Below are positions 11,108 to 22,636 of a stretch of 63,467 bases of DNA, in pieces. Within the stretch, counting starts at the first letter, position 1. Each line of letters opens with the position of its first letter. A program made the translations under genes and the position numbers. The notes beneath the pieces were generated by a model. The model was given only the letters and a program-made list of their open reading frames with translations, was not told where the DNA came from and did not search any database. The stretch comes from Hydnum rufescens UP504 (Eukaryota > Basidiomycota > Agaricomycetes > Cantharellales > Hydnaceae), in contig MU128955.1 of the NCBI GenBank assembly GCA_014904985.1, positions 216,317-279,783 on the forward strand, in the 5' to 3' direction.

Positions 11108-13415
11108 ATGGCGAGCGCTCCCTACCACAGTCCACCCCCAGACCTCTCGTGGAGCGTAAATGGAATTGTTGACCTCACTGTGCATGTAGATTCGTCTACG
11201 AAGTTCCAGAGTGATTCCCAGGCTTCAAATGTTCGAGTGCCCAGATGGCGCACGCCTGAGTTTGCTTTGTACGCAGTAATATTCGTGATCGTAGTGCCGT
11301 ACATGGCAATGTCGGCAGTTGAATTAAGTCAACGTGAGTACTTCATCGTCCGGTTTCTAATATTTACTTACAAGACCCAAAAGCAACACACCCTAATTAT
11401 CCGTCATATCAACATCGACTATCTCGCGGATGGCTGTTTGGTCGAGCCGTGGTTTGTTGTCCCTTGCCTTACCACCTCCACCAATTTGAATCACCAGAGA
11501 TGGGCAGGACAATAGCGACACTCAGTACCGATCATTTCGTGACAATATACCTGGACTATGTTTCCTCTCGTCTCTTTACTTGGGGAGCGGCTATCTCTAT
11601 ACCCGCATCGCAATTCCGGGAAACACACCTACTACCTCGCTCGAATATCGTACGCAATTTATATCTGTGTTCTCTTGTATAATGCTCTGTGCTCTGCACG
11701 GCACTAGCGCATTAAAGATATTCGCTATTCTCTACGTCAATTACCACATTGCAAAACAAACACGTGGAGTGCCTGTCGGCGTGCTCCTTACATGGATATT
11801 TAATATTTCGATTATCTTCGCCAACGAATTATTTGATGGGTACCACTATGCTGCCTTGCATCCCGCGCTTGGACCTTTGGTGAATAGTATAGGCCCATTT
11901 GCATAGCCGTATCACTCACCGTCATGCGCACCAGGACAGAATTCGGGGCCTTTATCCCAGATGGCATGTTGGTTTTAATATAACGATGCTACGTCTCGTC
12001 TCGTTCAATCTAGACCATTACTGGGCCTGTGCAGGAAACGGGACCTCCGATGTGCGGTGATCATCTTGCATCCGATCCATGGAGTACTTATCGTCTCAGC
12101 TTCGCAGACTGGGGATTCGTTGAATGAGAGGTTACGACGATCGACCGCACACCCGCTTGGTGTATATAATTTTACGAATTACTTGGCATATGCAATATAC
12201 CCACCTTTATATATCGCTGGTCCAATCATGACATTCAATGATTTTATGTGGCAGGTATGTGATCATTCCGAATCATCCAGTATATCCAACACTGATTAGT
12301 GGCTATGTGCTTCTAGCTACGCAGACCGCACTCTATGTCTGCATATGCTCGAGCCTCGTACGCCGCTCGCTTTTTTTTCTCTTTTATCGTGATGGAATTC
12401 GTCCTCCACTACATATACGTTGTCGCAATAAAGGATACAAAGGCCTGGAATGGCGACACTGCTTTCCAGCTTGCGATGATTGGCTACTGGAACCTATTAA
12501 TTTTGTGGCTCAAGGTACAAGGGAGTTACTTAAGTGATTCGTTGCATTAGATATACTGACTACCCCCTGCGTAGTTATTAATTCCCATGGCGATTCTTTC
12601 GGCTCTGGGCTCTCCTCGATGAGATGGATCCCCCTGAGAACATGGTTCGCTGCATATCGAATGCTTATTCGACGCTGGGCTTTTGGCGCAGTTGGCATCG
12701 AAGCTACAACCTCTGGCTTATAAGGTCTCCACCCCTTGCTTTCACTGGCCCCCTTTCATGCGTTCACCTTTATTCCCTTCCCCTCGTTCAGATACATTTA
12801 TGTACCGGTTGGAGGCTCAACCAGCACCATCCTACCGAAGCTTGTGGTGTTCACTTTTGTGGCCCTTTGGCACGACCTTTCGATGCGGCTGCTGATATGG
12901 GGGTGGCTCATCTCGCTTTTTATACTACCCGAGGTCATTGCCACCGCAGTACTTCCGGAATCCAAAGTGAGTCGTCCCGTAGGTCATGTCACCCGCTGGC
13001 TGACGTCTGATGTTTTCTATAGTATGGAGAGAAGCCCTGGTACAGACATGTATGCGCCGCCGGAGGTGTGATGAATCTCTTGATGATGATGACTGCCAAT
13101 TTGGTTGGCTTCGTGCTGGGCACCGAAGGGATGGTTTACTTGGCTGGGAAGCTCTTCGGAACCTGGGAAGGCGCGTCCCACTTTCTTTCCACTTTCGTCG
13201 CCACATGGTATTCATAAACATCCAACAGGGATGCGTTTCCTATCAATCGCATTGCCGTCCTTATTCGTGGCTATACAAGTCATGTTCGAATACAGGTGAA
13301 AAGCTTCTAATTGGGGGCGCCCCCTCCCTCATCTTCACGTTTCATTGACGTTTTGTTCCTTCGGTGCGTATGTAGGGAAGCGGAGAAGCGAAGGGGAATC
13401 GTGCGACGGTGCTAG
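11108..13415 (+). CDS. GUP1: MBOAT O-acyltransferase Gup1
   Basis: Gup1 is an ER multi-pass membrane acyltransferase of the MBOAT family; in yeast it adds a long acyl chain to lyso-GPI during anchor remodelling. The product is split by many short introns. Recognisable blocks in order are a first membrane segment ([15 protein letters not shown]), [71 protein letters not shown] (family signature), [15 protein letters not shown] and [19 protein letters not shown]. The last holds the conserved MBOAT histidine. The C-terminus VMFEYR joins [12 protein letters not shown] through a GT-AG intron and ends at TAG 13413-13415. The preceding intron appears to use a GC donor (gcgcgt). No frame break was needed. 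It is transcribed divergently from MEX67. Confidence 0.88.
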
Positions 13416-13896
13416 TGATGATCGGGAAGACTACGAAGCGATCCATGTGTAATAGTAATTCATTCCTGGATAGCCTCGATGTTTGCGCGACTCGACGTAA
13501 GATATGCCGTGTACTCGTCGCCTATGCAGAACCGAGTAAAATGCATGAAAAAGAGATCGGAGGCAGCTCAACGGACCTGGCGATGAGGTCTTATATTTGC
13601 TTCTTAGGCGCGCCACCACCTCTCTGTCATGTTGAATAGCTGCTAGCTGCGCTTTTTTGATCGTACCTACATATAGTCCTGTTGACCCACCGAGTTGCAG
13701 AGGAGATGGTTCAGGACCCACCAGCCACATGGACGGTTCGCGGTATATATCGGAAGCCGTCAAGGGAAGTTATGAGGGTCACGGCCCCCCATGCTATGCG
13801 GTGATGGTCTCTTGCAACGCGTATGATACATATGCCCGTCATAGGGGAGAAATATTTGACTGCAAGACGAAGGCCAGTTGATCTCCAACTGAAGGA
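13416..13896. other. No gene recognised downstream of GUP1
   Basis: Short open frames occur on both strands but none has a domain. This is probably the GUP1 3' UTR plus the promoter of the next plus-strand gene. Confidence 0.5.
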
Positions 13897-16800
13897 ATGG
13901 ATTTAGACCCTGAACGCACCAGTGAGGGATCCTCCTACAGCACCCCATCCGGTCTCCCCAAAATTGAAGATTACACTTTCCTTAAGCGCATTCCAGACAG
14001 TTTTGGACGTAACTGCAGTAGAGTTCGTTGGACGGACGTCGATGGGAATAAACTCGACGAGAAGCCATCGATTCTAACCCAAAGCAAAGAAATTTAAGTT
14101 GCAAGTAGTCACAGTAACCCCATGGTGGATATATCCTTGCCTTGAACCTAACCATCCAGGGTCAATGCCAACGGAGGCAATAAACGCGTTTCCTCACAGT
14201 CACAGTCGTATCGATATCGCGATTTGGAATTCTCAATTTGTAACGGAAGACGAGCGGTTTCTTGCGTCGTTGCCTTCTCGTCACACATGAGCACCGCATC
14301 TAGTCCGATTTCTGGCAGCTTCAAAAGCGAATAATCGCATTTCCCACCTTCCGCGAGGGATCGCGCCACGCGTGTAGGCCGGTAGCGGGGCACGAGCCTT
14401 TTATCTCCGATTTCTTACTCCCAATGTCAAATTGGTGTAGTGGATGTGGCGTGCGTGGTGCTCCAGCGTCTATAATTAGTTGTGGACAGTGCATGCGTGG
14501 TGTCCTCTATACGTCCCCAAAACCTGGTGCGAATTGCCAAATAAAATTGATTTCAGAGGTAACGGAGTTGACTGTCGATTTACAGTATAAATTTCGAAAC
14601 AGGGTAGTGCCGTTGTCCCTGCGTTGTTCTTTGTTATATCAGGACGGGAAAACATGTTCGCTCTGCCTCGGAAGAAGGAAGTGCTTCCTGGTGGTCTGGT
14701 CCCTGTCTTTGGCTATGAGTTTGCGCGTAGGCCCGTCATCTCTTCCTCTAGTAGTGAGGCCCTGCAGGATCTCATAAAGTCAAAAGACTGGACCCATGAT
14801 CTCGGCGGTTTGGCGAGGGCTGTCATTGGTACGAGATAATTTCCGCGTGTAGGAACGCAGGCTGGTAGGAACGTTGATGCTATTTTTGCTCAGAGCAACA
14901 GCTTGAAATTTACGCCCAGGCCAAAGCAGACACTGCTCATCGGGGCAACCCCACGGATTCCATTGCCGAAGTTGAAGCCATCAAGTCCGTCGACTCTCTC
15001 ACTGGTGGCAATCCTTCAGAAGACGTGAAAACCATCTTGGCTGTAAAAAACCTCTTGAATTTACACAGGATTCGATTTGGAATTGGGAGAAACTCCCCTA
15101 CGCCGCACTGCGTGCAGCACAGAGCAACCCTGCCCTTGCTAACGGTTCCACACCTCAGTCTGTTGACGTGGACGAATGGATTCTTCGCAATGAGCGGTGG
15201 TTGCGCGACCACAAAATAGCCGATTGGTCGGTTGGCTTCGTGAAATGGTCCGCGCATTCAGATGCCGTCTTCCCTATGTCGATCAATTCTGCCACCGCGC
15301 GTAATATCAAGCGGACCGCGTTATCAGGACGTACAATCCTCGACGAAAAGCGCCCTGAGGCTATTCAGGTTCAACCTTCTGTAGACGCGTTCCGTCGCGT
15401 TTTTCACAGTCTGACAGGTGGTTTGTTGGATGGGATGGACTGGTCGAATATTTTCGTTGCAGGAGGAATGGTTCTCTCGGCCTTATCATGCATTGACCCC
15501 ATCACTCAAGCGGGTCGTTATACGTCTTCGGATATTGACATGTACATCTACGGCCTTGGACCAGTGGAAGCGAATGCGAAGATTTCGCATATATTCGACG
15601 TGTGGAAATCGAATCTTCCTGAGGATGCAAAGGACAAAACACTCGTAGTTCGGAATTCGCGCACGATCACATTCTTTTCGAATTACCCGATCAAGCGTGT
15701 GCAAATTATATTGAAGTTGGTCGACAGCCCGAAGGAAGTGCTGCTGAACTTCGATCTGGACATATGTGCTATGGGATGGGACGGAAAGGAGGTGTGGTTG
15801 CTCCCTCGGGCTGCGCGCGCACTGGAAAGTGAGCCCCTTGCCCATGTTCTCTCCCTTGCGTGGGCCATTAACTTGTTCGTGTGGTTATAGCTGGATACAA
15901 TGTGTTCACGATGCATCTGATCGAAGGCCATTACTTGGGTGAAAGGCGTGAGACGCAGGAGCAACGGTGCGATCCTACTTGAGGCCACAGGGTCTGTGCC
16001 TTGTTAGTCTCCTGACATGTTCCAATCTGAAGACTCTTCAAGTACGCAAATAAGGTATGGGGATCGCATCTGTCGTCGGATTTTCGACTATGGCGGCGAG
16101 TAATGTAATATCCAGGGATACGGCCTTCGCTTTCTTGATTCATACCTCAACGCTCTGAGTGAAATCGAGCTGGCTGCAACTCTCAATGGTAAGACTGACA
16201 ATGGAGAAGGCACCAAGCCCATGCTATTCGACATGGATACTATTGATGCTAGAGCGGCGCGATGGACTCATATTGTGATGAGACGGTACGGCTCCCTTCA
16301 AAGCCATCCGTTCCAGTGCGCGATTTATTCGCTCGTTTGATGTCTCAACCAGATATTTCTCCAACTTCCCCCTCAAGGATAGTGACGAACCTCCCTCTGT
16401 CTCACATGACATACTCGAGGAGCCCTCCCAGGTTGCTTCTGTTCGTCACCGTGGGGGCTGTCTGTCAGGTTTCGAGCTCTTAATGAGGCATGTTGAGCTT
16501 TGGAGGGAGGGGAGTGCGAGGAATGTCGTGTAAGTGAACAGTGCGTTGGGTAGTCCTACCATAGATCATACTTAATGACCGTGTATGTTCAGTATTAAGG
16601 AGAGCAACTGCTGCGTTCTCTTCTTACAAGCGAGGCCTTATCGGATATAGCGATCTACCAGCCTATGAATGGAGCGAAACATTTGACTTAAAGAAGTTCC
16701 AAGGTGGTCTTGACTCCTTCAATCGCTCAGAAAATAGTGCTCTTGGAGACAATCTGGAGTACTCTCGAATTGGGAGCAAAATTGAGGACGCGTTTGATGA

Positions 16801-17558
16801 TGGCAAGATTGTATATTTTCTGTTTCTCCACGTTTAAAACTAAAATTCCCTTTCTTCCAGAATTCAAACACTTCATGATCGTGGTCCGGCGTCATTTGAT
16901 TGACCCCCCTCAATTGATCCGACGCAATTCATTTGCGCCTACCCTAAAAGAAGTCCTTTCAGAAACAGAAGACATCAAGCTTTATTTATTCATGCCACCC
17001 TCGTTTCTTGCTTACGCGTCTGACTTGATCCGCCAAGCTTTGGTCGAACGTGGGCTTATCGTCAAGGACGAAAAAGGCCCAAACATCTTGTACAATGTTC
17101 TAGTTCACCGTGCTGAGGACGACAATTATTCCAAGCAGAATCCAGTTCTGGTGTGCTGGCGAATTAATGCCGTCGTAGCTTGGCAGCAGGTCGACCGCCG
17201 CATTGATGAGTGCGTCTTAGCCATTCTCGTGCTATCGATATTTAAATGCAGTCCTTTCTTTAGACTATTCGAGGTCCTCTGGGCGTTCTATCACTCATAT
17301 TCGAATGTGGCGGGGGCCCCAGAAACCGAAATTGTCCGACGTATCTTTCCGAGATATCCCGTCGGGCAATTAGACTTACGCCAAACGACGAATTCATGGC
17401 ATTTGCAGGCTGGGTCGCCCGTGCACCTCCCACCAAGAACAAGGGACATCAAGATCCTTTCGGTACTGGTGACGGTGAATGGTCCTGGGATACGGATGAA
17501 GAGGATACTGGTGAAGATGAATGGTCTGGGGATGCGGATGAAGAGGATGACCTTTAGG
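13897..17558 (+). CDS. Multi-exon protein with nucleotidyltransferase-like SDID motif
   Basis: I do not recognise a named gene. The start is taken at ATG 13897 (MDLDPERTSEGSSYSTP). Coding blocks follow at 14108-14290 (PWWIYPCLEPNHPGSMPTEA), about 14424-14510 with two CxxC pairs (CSGCG, CGQC), and 14624-14835. The main exon is 15085-15830, where VAGGMVLSAL is followed by YTSSDIDMYIYGL. That GG...DxD spacing resembles the hG[GS]...Dh[DE] signature of nucleotidyltransferase folds; catalysis is an inference. Then come GYNVFTMHLIEGHYLGERR, blocks to 16530, and a C-terminal domain at 16620-17558 with PSFLAYASDLIRQAL and VLVCWRINAVVAWQQVDRR. It ends in an acidic tail DEEDDL before TAG. Several introns of about 50-70 nt are visible (for example at 15831-15890). 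At least one segment (16260-16490) needs a frame change I could not resolve. Its 3' half is duplicated at 19.7-20.5 kb. Confidence 0.6.
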
Positions 17559-18250
17559 GCTGTTCAAGCCTAAACGTAAACGGGGATCCATGCTCTTCCC
17601 ATTGATTCTCAGCTAGGCGCGCGCCAAACTACACACATTCGGTTCCCTATGTAATGAAATTGCTAGTAGAGGTATCCCGTCCACCCATTGCAATAATTGC
17701 TTCACGATGCTGCCTCCCCCATCTTCGAATCTCTTTCAATTGTCATCGCTTTGGCCACCATCACCCGTTACGTCAGCCGCCTTCATATCCAGGATGATGG
17801 ATAGCTGACGCACGAGTTTTGGCATCTGCCAAGAACAGAAATCTGGATTGGCTGGGAGTCGGAACTGAGTCAGAGCACTTCTTGTTGCTGGGGATCCTCA
17901 AGGGATCAGCTACAGTGTCTCCCTAAAACAGCTTAAGTCATACACTGCCTCCCAAGAGAGGCTACAATACATGCTGCCACAAACTTCCGGGAACTTGCCG
18001 CCTGCTTGGGCGTTTGCGGTGGATTACGGGTCCACTCCGAGTTCAGTCCGACTCCGACTCCTAGTATTACCTCAAGAGAATGAGGCTCCGGTGCTCCTGG
18101 GGGTACTCAGCAGAACCCGAGCATTGCTGGTAATAATGCCAGTTGACACCTTGATCTGCAATTTCAGATCTATATTTTGCCAGGATCACCTAGGATGTCC
18201 CAGGATGTCCCAGGTATGATATTTATATATTTTCAGGTATAGGATATCCT
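17559..18250. other. 3' flank of the SDID gene, no gene recognised
   Basis: The first ~240 bases are shared with 20499-20725 as part of the tandem duplication. Further on there is a short direct repeat, ggatgtccca twice, near 18193-18212. No coding region is supported. Confidence 0.5.
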
Positions 18251-19402
18251 GTGTTACAGTCTGTTTCAAATCTAACAGCCCAGGTTGTCTCTGATAAAAG
18301 CACGATTGTCCGACAGCTGAATTTCTCAGTGGTCTTCGATCAACCAACCATAATGCCCTCTATACTGTCGCAGGATCCATCGCCGCACACTGTGAGTGTA
18401 CCAACTGCCCAGCCGACCATGGAAAGTGTTAGGATCCCCCTTGTTCGACTTCCCTCATTCGTCTGGAACAAATCGCATGAGCCCACTACCGGTCAAACCC
18501 CACCTCTCATAGACTCGATGGTCACGGATCCGCCCGTGCCAATCGATGCGTGGTTCTTCCTCACCGTCCTGGGTGGTACTCCCGAGTCATTCGTTGTGCC
18601 TGAGTGGTTCGCAAAATTTGAGTCGCAGCATCTCATCGGCATACGTCCACCTAGTTGGAACAAGCCCTTCTCCTTTCGTTCAAATCCGAATTTTGGATGA
18701 ATCAAGTGCGCGATGCTCTCAACTCTGACATCAGCGGAACATACGAGGCGCACAAGTGTACGCAAGACGCATCCACCATCTCTCTCCCTACGTTTCGCTA
18801 CGCTACATCACCTACTTATGTTACCGAGGCTTATGCCAGCCGATGCTCTGTGCGGGACCTGCTCAAACGCGCGCTCCTGTAATGAACTCCACCTCATCGA
18901 CCACTCTTCCCCCGCGAGTCGAGAGCTTCGGAAAGGTTGGAAATACCAGTTTCTCGAGCAACTAGAATATCCTCCCGTCGTTTCACCAAACCCTAGCCTT
19001 GATCCGCCTCGTCATCGACTTCGCCTTCGCAAGCTCGACATTGTTCAGTTTTCACCAGTGTGGTTGCATCAAGCCCTTGAGCGGCACCTGAGCTCGGAGC
19101 CATGCTCTCTTCACTGGTTACGACTGGCCTGCATAATGCGGGCGCACGTTGCATCCTTTCCAGGCCATGTGGCACGCAAGTTCGTGGTTCCCCTGTGTCG
19201 AACTCGCGGGCCATACGATGCTATTATTCGTCGAATTGCTCATTGGGCCGTCGAGCAATGGGGATTTATTCCAGGCTCCGTTCGGCGAGACCACGAGCGC
19301 TTTGGGTTCGTAGATGGCATGTGGAGGTTGGAGTTGGAATTGAAGCTTCCTGCGCCTCGATATTATGTTCAGCGGGGGCTCGCTCTTGATGCCCTATTGT
19401 AA
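18251..19402 (+). CDS. Unrecognised protein-coding segments
   Basis: Two open frames, 18251-18700 and 18713-19402, look coding but match no family I know. The first is proline/serine-rich and ends with SWNKPFSFRSNPNF. The second (about 229 codons) is rich in Arg, Trp and Tyr with blocks such as HVARKFVVPLCRTRGPYD and AHWAVEQWGFIPGSV, and ends ALDALL before a stop. The frame between them changes at about 18700, so they may be exons of one gene or two genes. The alternate frame at 18655-18882 is also open, which weakens the call. A regulatory or structural role cannot be inferred. Confidence 0.4.
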
Positions 19403-19689
19403 TCCCCCGCACTTCTTATTTTGCACCCGTGCCTGGCCATTAAAGACATCATCCTGGCTTGAGGGGGTTCACCCATCTTCAAATTGCTTTCGATCACTTG
19501 GGTTGGATACTCAATGTATACAGGAACTGAGGCTATGTGAGTTTAGGGACCCGGACATCTGGCAACAATGAGACTATCTATAGGATCATGAAACTTTCAA
19601 CTCTCATCGCAGAGGGCTGACCAGCCACCCTTGCCGTGGCAACCGAGGGAGCAGTCATCAGAGAGACGAGGACCTTTCAATAATCCAAC

Positions 19690-20498
19690 GAACTCCCGAC
19701 ATGAGGGTCTCGCCCACTTCAACACCTCAGAGAACAGAGCTCGGGGTAGAAATCTGGAGGATCCTGAAATTAGGGACTTGCTCAACCAAGGAAAGATTGT
19801 ATATTTCCAGCCCTCCGTGTTCGAAACTAATATCTTTTTTTCCAGAATTCAAACATCTCTTGGCCGTGGCTCGGCGCCATTTGCCTCCTTCTCCCCAAAT
19901 TGGTCCAACGGAGTTCGTTTTCCCCGCTAAACGAAGTCATTTCAGAAACAGAAGCCATCAAGCTTCATTTATTCATGTCCCCCTCGTTTCTCGCTTATGC
20001 ATCTGACGTGATCCGGAAAGCCTTGACAGAACGAGGACTCATCACCAAGGGCGAGAACGCCCGAAGGTGTACAATGTTCTGGTTCGTCGTGGTGAAGGCT
20101 GAGGACAACGATCCTGATGATGATTCTGAGCGGAATCCAACTCTGGTGTGCTGGCGAATCAATGCCGTTGTAGCTTGGCAGCAGGTTGACCGCCGCATCG
20201 TTGAGTATGTCTCAGCTATCGCCACACTACCGATATCTGAATGCGGTCTTTTCTTTAGATTGCTCGAGGTGCTCCGGCGTCCTATCAGTCACATTCGAAT
20301 GTGTTGGGGGCCGAGGAAACCAACATCGACCAGCGTTTCTTTTCTGAGATATCTTGTCGTGCAATTAGACTTACGCCAAATGACGAATTCATGGCATTCG
20401 CAGGTTGGGTCGGCCGCGCGCCTCCCAACAAGAACAAGGGACATCAAGCTGATTTCGATACTGAATGGTCTTGGGATACAGCTGAGGATGGCCTTTAG
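19690..20498 (+). pseudogene. Partial duplicate of the SDID gene C-terminal half
   Basis: The coding blocks HFNTSENRA, SPSFLAYASDVIRKAL, CWRINAVVAWQQVDRR and FMAFAGWVGRAPPNKNKGHQ match the upstream gene's last exons one by one. The same intron positions are kept (near 19795-19845 and 20200-20260). The N-terminal half with the SDID motif is absent. One frame change is needed around 19925-19935. The acidic tail is shorter and ends AEDGL. As it lacks the first half and a start, it is a pseudogene left by tandem duplication, unless it serves as the 3' end of the gene at 18.3-19.4 kb. Confidence 0.65.
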
Positions 20499-20725
20499 GG
20501 CTATTCAAGCCTGAACGTGAAAGGTGGTCCATGGTTTTCCAATTGATCCGCAGCTACGCGCGCGCTACAACTCATTCGCTTCTTTACGTAATGAAATTGC
20601 TATTACGTCCACCCATTACAGTAATTGCCTCAAGATGCTGCCTCCTCCATCTTGAAATTGCTTTCAATTGTCATCACTTTGGCCAGCAGCAATGTCAGCC
20701 AGCTTCATATCCGGGGTGGATACTA

Positions 20726-22526
20726 GGCGCGTATTTTGCCAACGCATGGAGCGGTTGCCCTCCTTCGAATGCGGCCCTCCATCTTATATGTACCCCATGG
20801 CTCCGTCTCGCTGTCCCATCCATCTCAGAGCACACCCGCACTATATAGAATCTACACCCCTCCACTCACCCCCGTCACAATACCCCGTTCAAACTGTTAG
20901 ATTAACTTCCAAGTACAGACTCATCATGTATTTGGACCGTTCTTGGCCCTCCGGGAGCCTACTGCGGTATATAAACCAGAATTCCTCCTCCTCCTTCGAA
21001 TGCGGCAAGTGCCGCAGAGTCTGTAGCCGTCTTCCCACGCTCCCCAACTGGGGCAAGTGCTGGCGATGATATCCCCAGTGGCTGAATCTTGCTGAACTTC
21101 GCACCTTGTAAAGACAAATCCCCCTTTCCCATGTGAAGAACCCCGCGGCCCGATCCTCCAAGCCATGCGGCAGCACTCTTACTCACCTCTACCTCGAGAG
21201 CCAACAGATCGGGGAATCTGGAAGAATCTATTCTCGGTGATATTGTGAGGATCCCTATTTCACCTTTGGATTGGCTGCTGAAGTCATCCTTTCCTCTCGT
21301 AAACTAGTGTGTCATCAACTCAGTTGTCGACCATTTGTGCTCCGATGGCTGAGCTTCATGGCAATCACTTCTGATTAGAATAGCGCAACATACGTCGTCC
21401 TTTAAATATCCTTTTTCATCTCTTCTAACATGAGCAACATGAATTTCGTTGTGAAATGTCCTAGCCTAGTCTCCCCAGGCAGATGTCACACTCCGCATGA
21501 CGTCTGCTTCCAGATCAAAAGGCTTACTGTTAGGTCCACCTGTGACTCTTGAAACTTCAGGCTAATTAGCCGGACCGTAGGGGGGGTGACTCCCGGCTAA
21601 TTAGCTGGGTTTTCTTTGTTATCTGTCACCGTCAATGTCACCATGGTAAGCCAGACACAGTGCCCCATTTGGGCATGTGGCAATATACCTGTGCAGAGCG
21701 TGAGATTTTTTTAAATCATTTAATCATCCAGCCTAATTGGGTGACCTCTATAATTCCGGTGTTGAGTCCCAGCTCTCCTTACTGTCTCCGACGTCGCTGA
21801 GGCTTCATCCTCAATCTTATCTCTTTTCTCTTGGACTTCAAATCATGACGGTTTTGGGTTTAAGTAGCTATATCACATAGGTTCAGAAATGTTCTTGGCA
21901 ATAAGAATGAGGGGGGTCATAGGGTGAATAACAAAAGATTTGGGTGAAACAAATAAAAGGCATTGAAGGAGATCATTCCCTTCCCGGCTGCTGCTGATGG
22001 TGGAAATTTTCCACCTCAAATGCTGTTTGCTCTTGCATTAGACACTCCTGGTACCTTGGCATATGCTTCATTGGTTTTGTTTTTTGCTTTGACCCCCCAG
22101 CAGGGGCTCCGGTCACATGGAGAGTGTCATGCATGCCACAGGATAGTGCCAGTATCTGTGCATCAGAGCTAGGCATGGGGTATTGTACAAGTGGTGGGTG
22201 TGGTGTAATATAGTGTATTACATAAGGGAGTTCAGACTCAAAAGTCATGTATATACAGCAGATGCCATGATTGAATAGTTAACTTTTGCCCAGACCTCTA
22301 TGCCTAGCAAGAACCATGAACCCTCTTGCCTCTTGTCTCTTGTCTCTGCTGCTTCTATCTGGATATATTGCTGGCCCCTAGTAGCCATCAATACTAGCCC
22401 TTTCCCTGGCTTTGGACTTGTGCCTTGGGACTCTAGCAGGGAAAGCAGTAAGCAGGATCACCCTTCCTCTTACTGATCCCCTTCCTCTCCTTAGGTAGTG
22501 ACTGTGCCACTTGGCCAGTCACTACT
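20726..22526. other. Transition zone, no gene supported
   Basis: A small minus-strand open frame (20959-21204, 81 codons) might be a short gene but has no domain and overlaps another open frame. Near 21,560-21,610 the palindromic string ggctaattagc occurs twice. From about 21,850 the sequence becomes T/TG-rich with few CpG, marking entry into the transposon zone. The last 3 bases, ACT at 22524-22526, are the left target-site copy of the next element. Confidence 0.5.
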
Positions 22527-22636
22527 AGGCCTGCTCAATTCTTCTCAATTCCACTTGCGAATGACCCAAATATTTTTTTCTGTTCTAAGTTTGGGTCTTT
22601 GCCAAGACCAAAAAAGTTTGAAAGTTGGTTGGCCAG

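Larger units (their letters stand above)
16690..20725. repeat. Direct duplication of the SDID gene 3' half
   Basis: The segment at about 16690-17795 is a diverged direct copy of about 19690-20725. The similarity covers the last two coding exons, their introns and about 230 bases of 3' flanking DNA. The intervening 18.2-19.5 kb is unrelated. The pair could mispair and delete the gene between. Confidence 0.75.

Noticed and set aside
20924..21204. Small minus-strand ORFs of 80-95 codons
   Set aside because: Three frames overlap at the same place, none with a domain; not reported as a gene.
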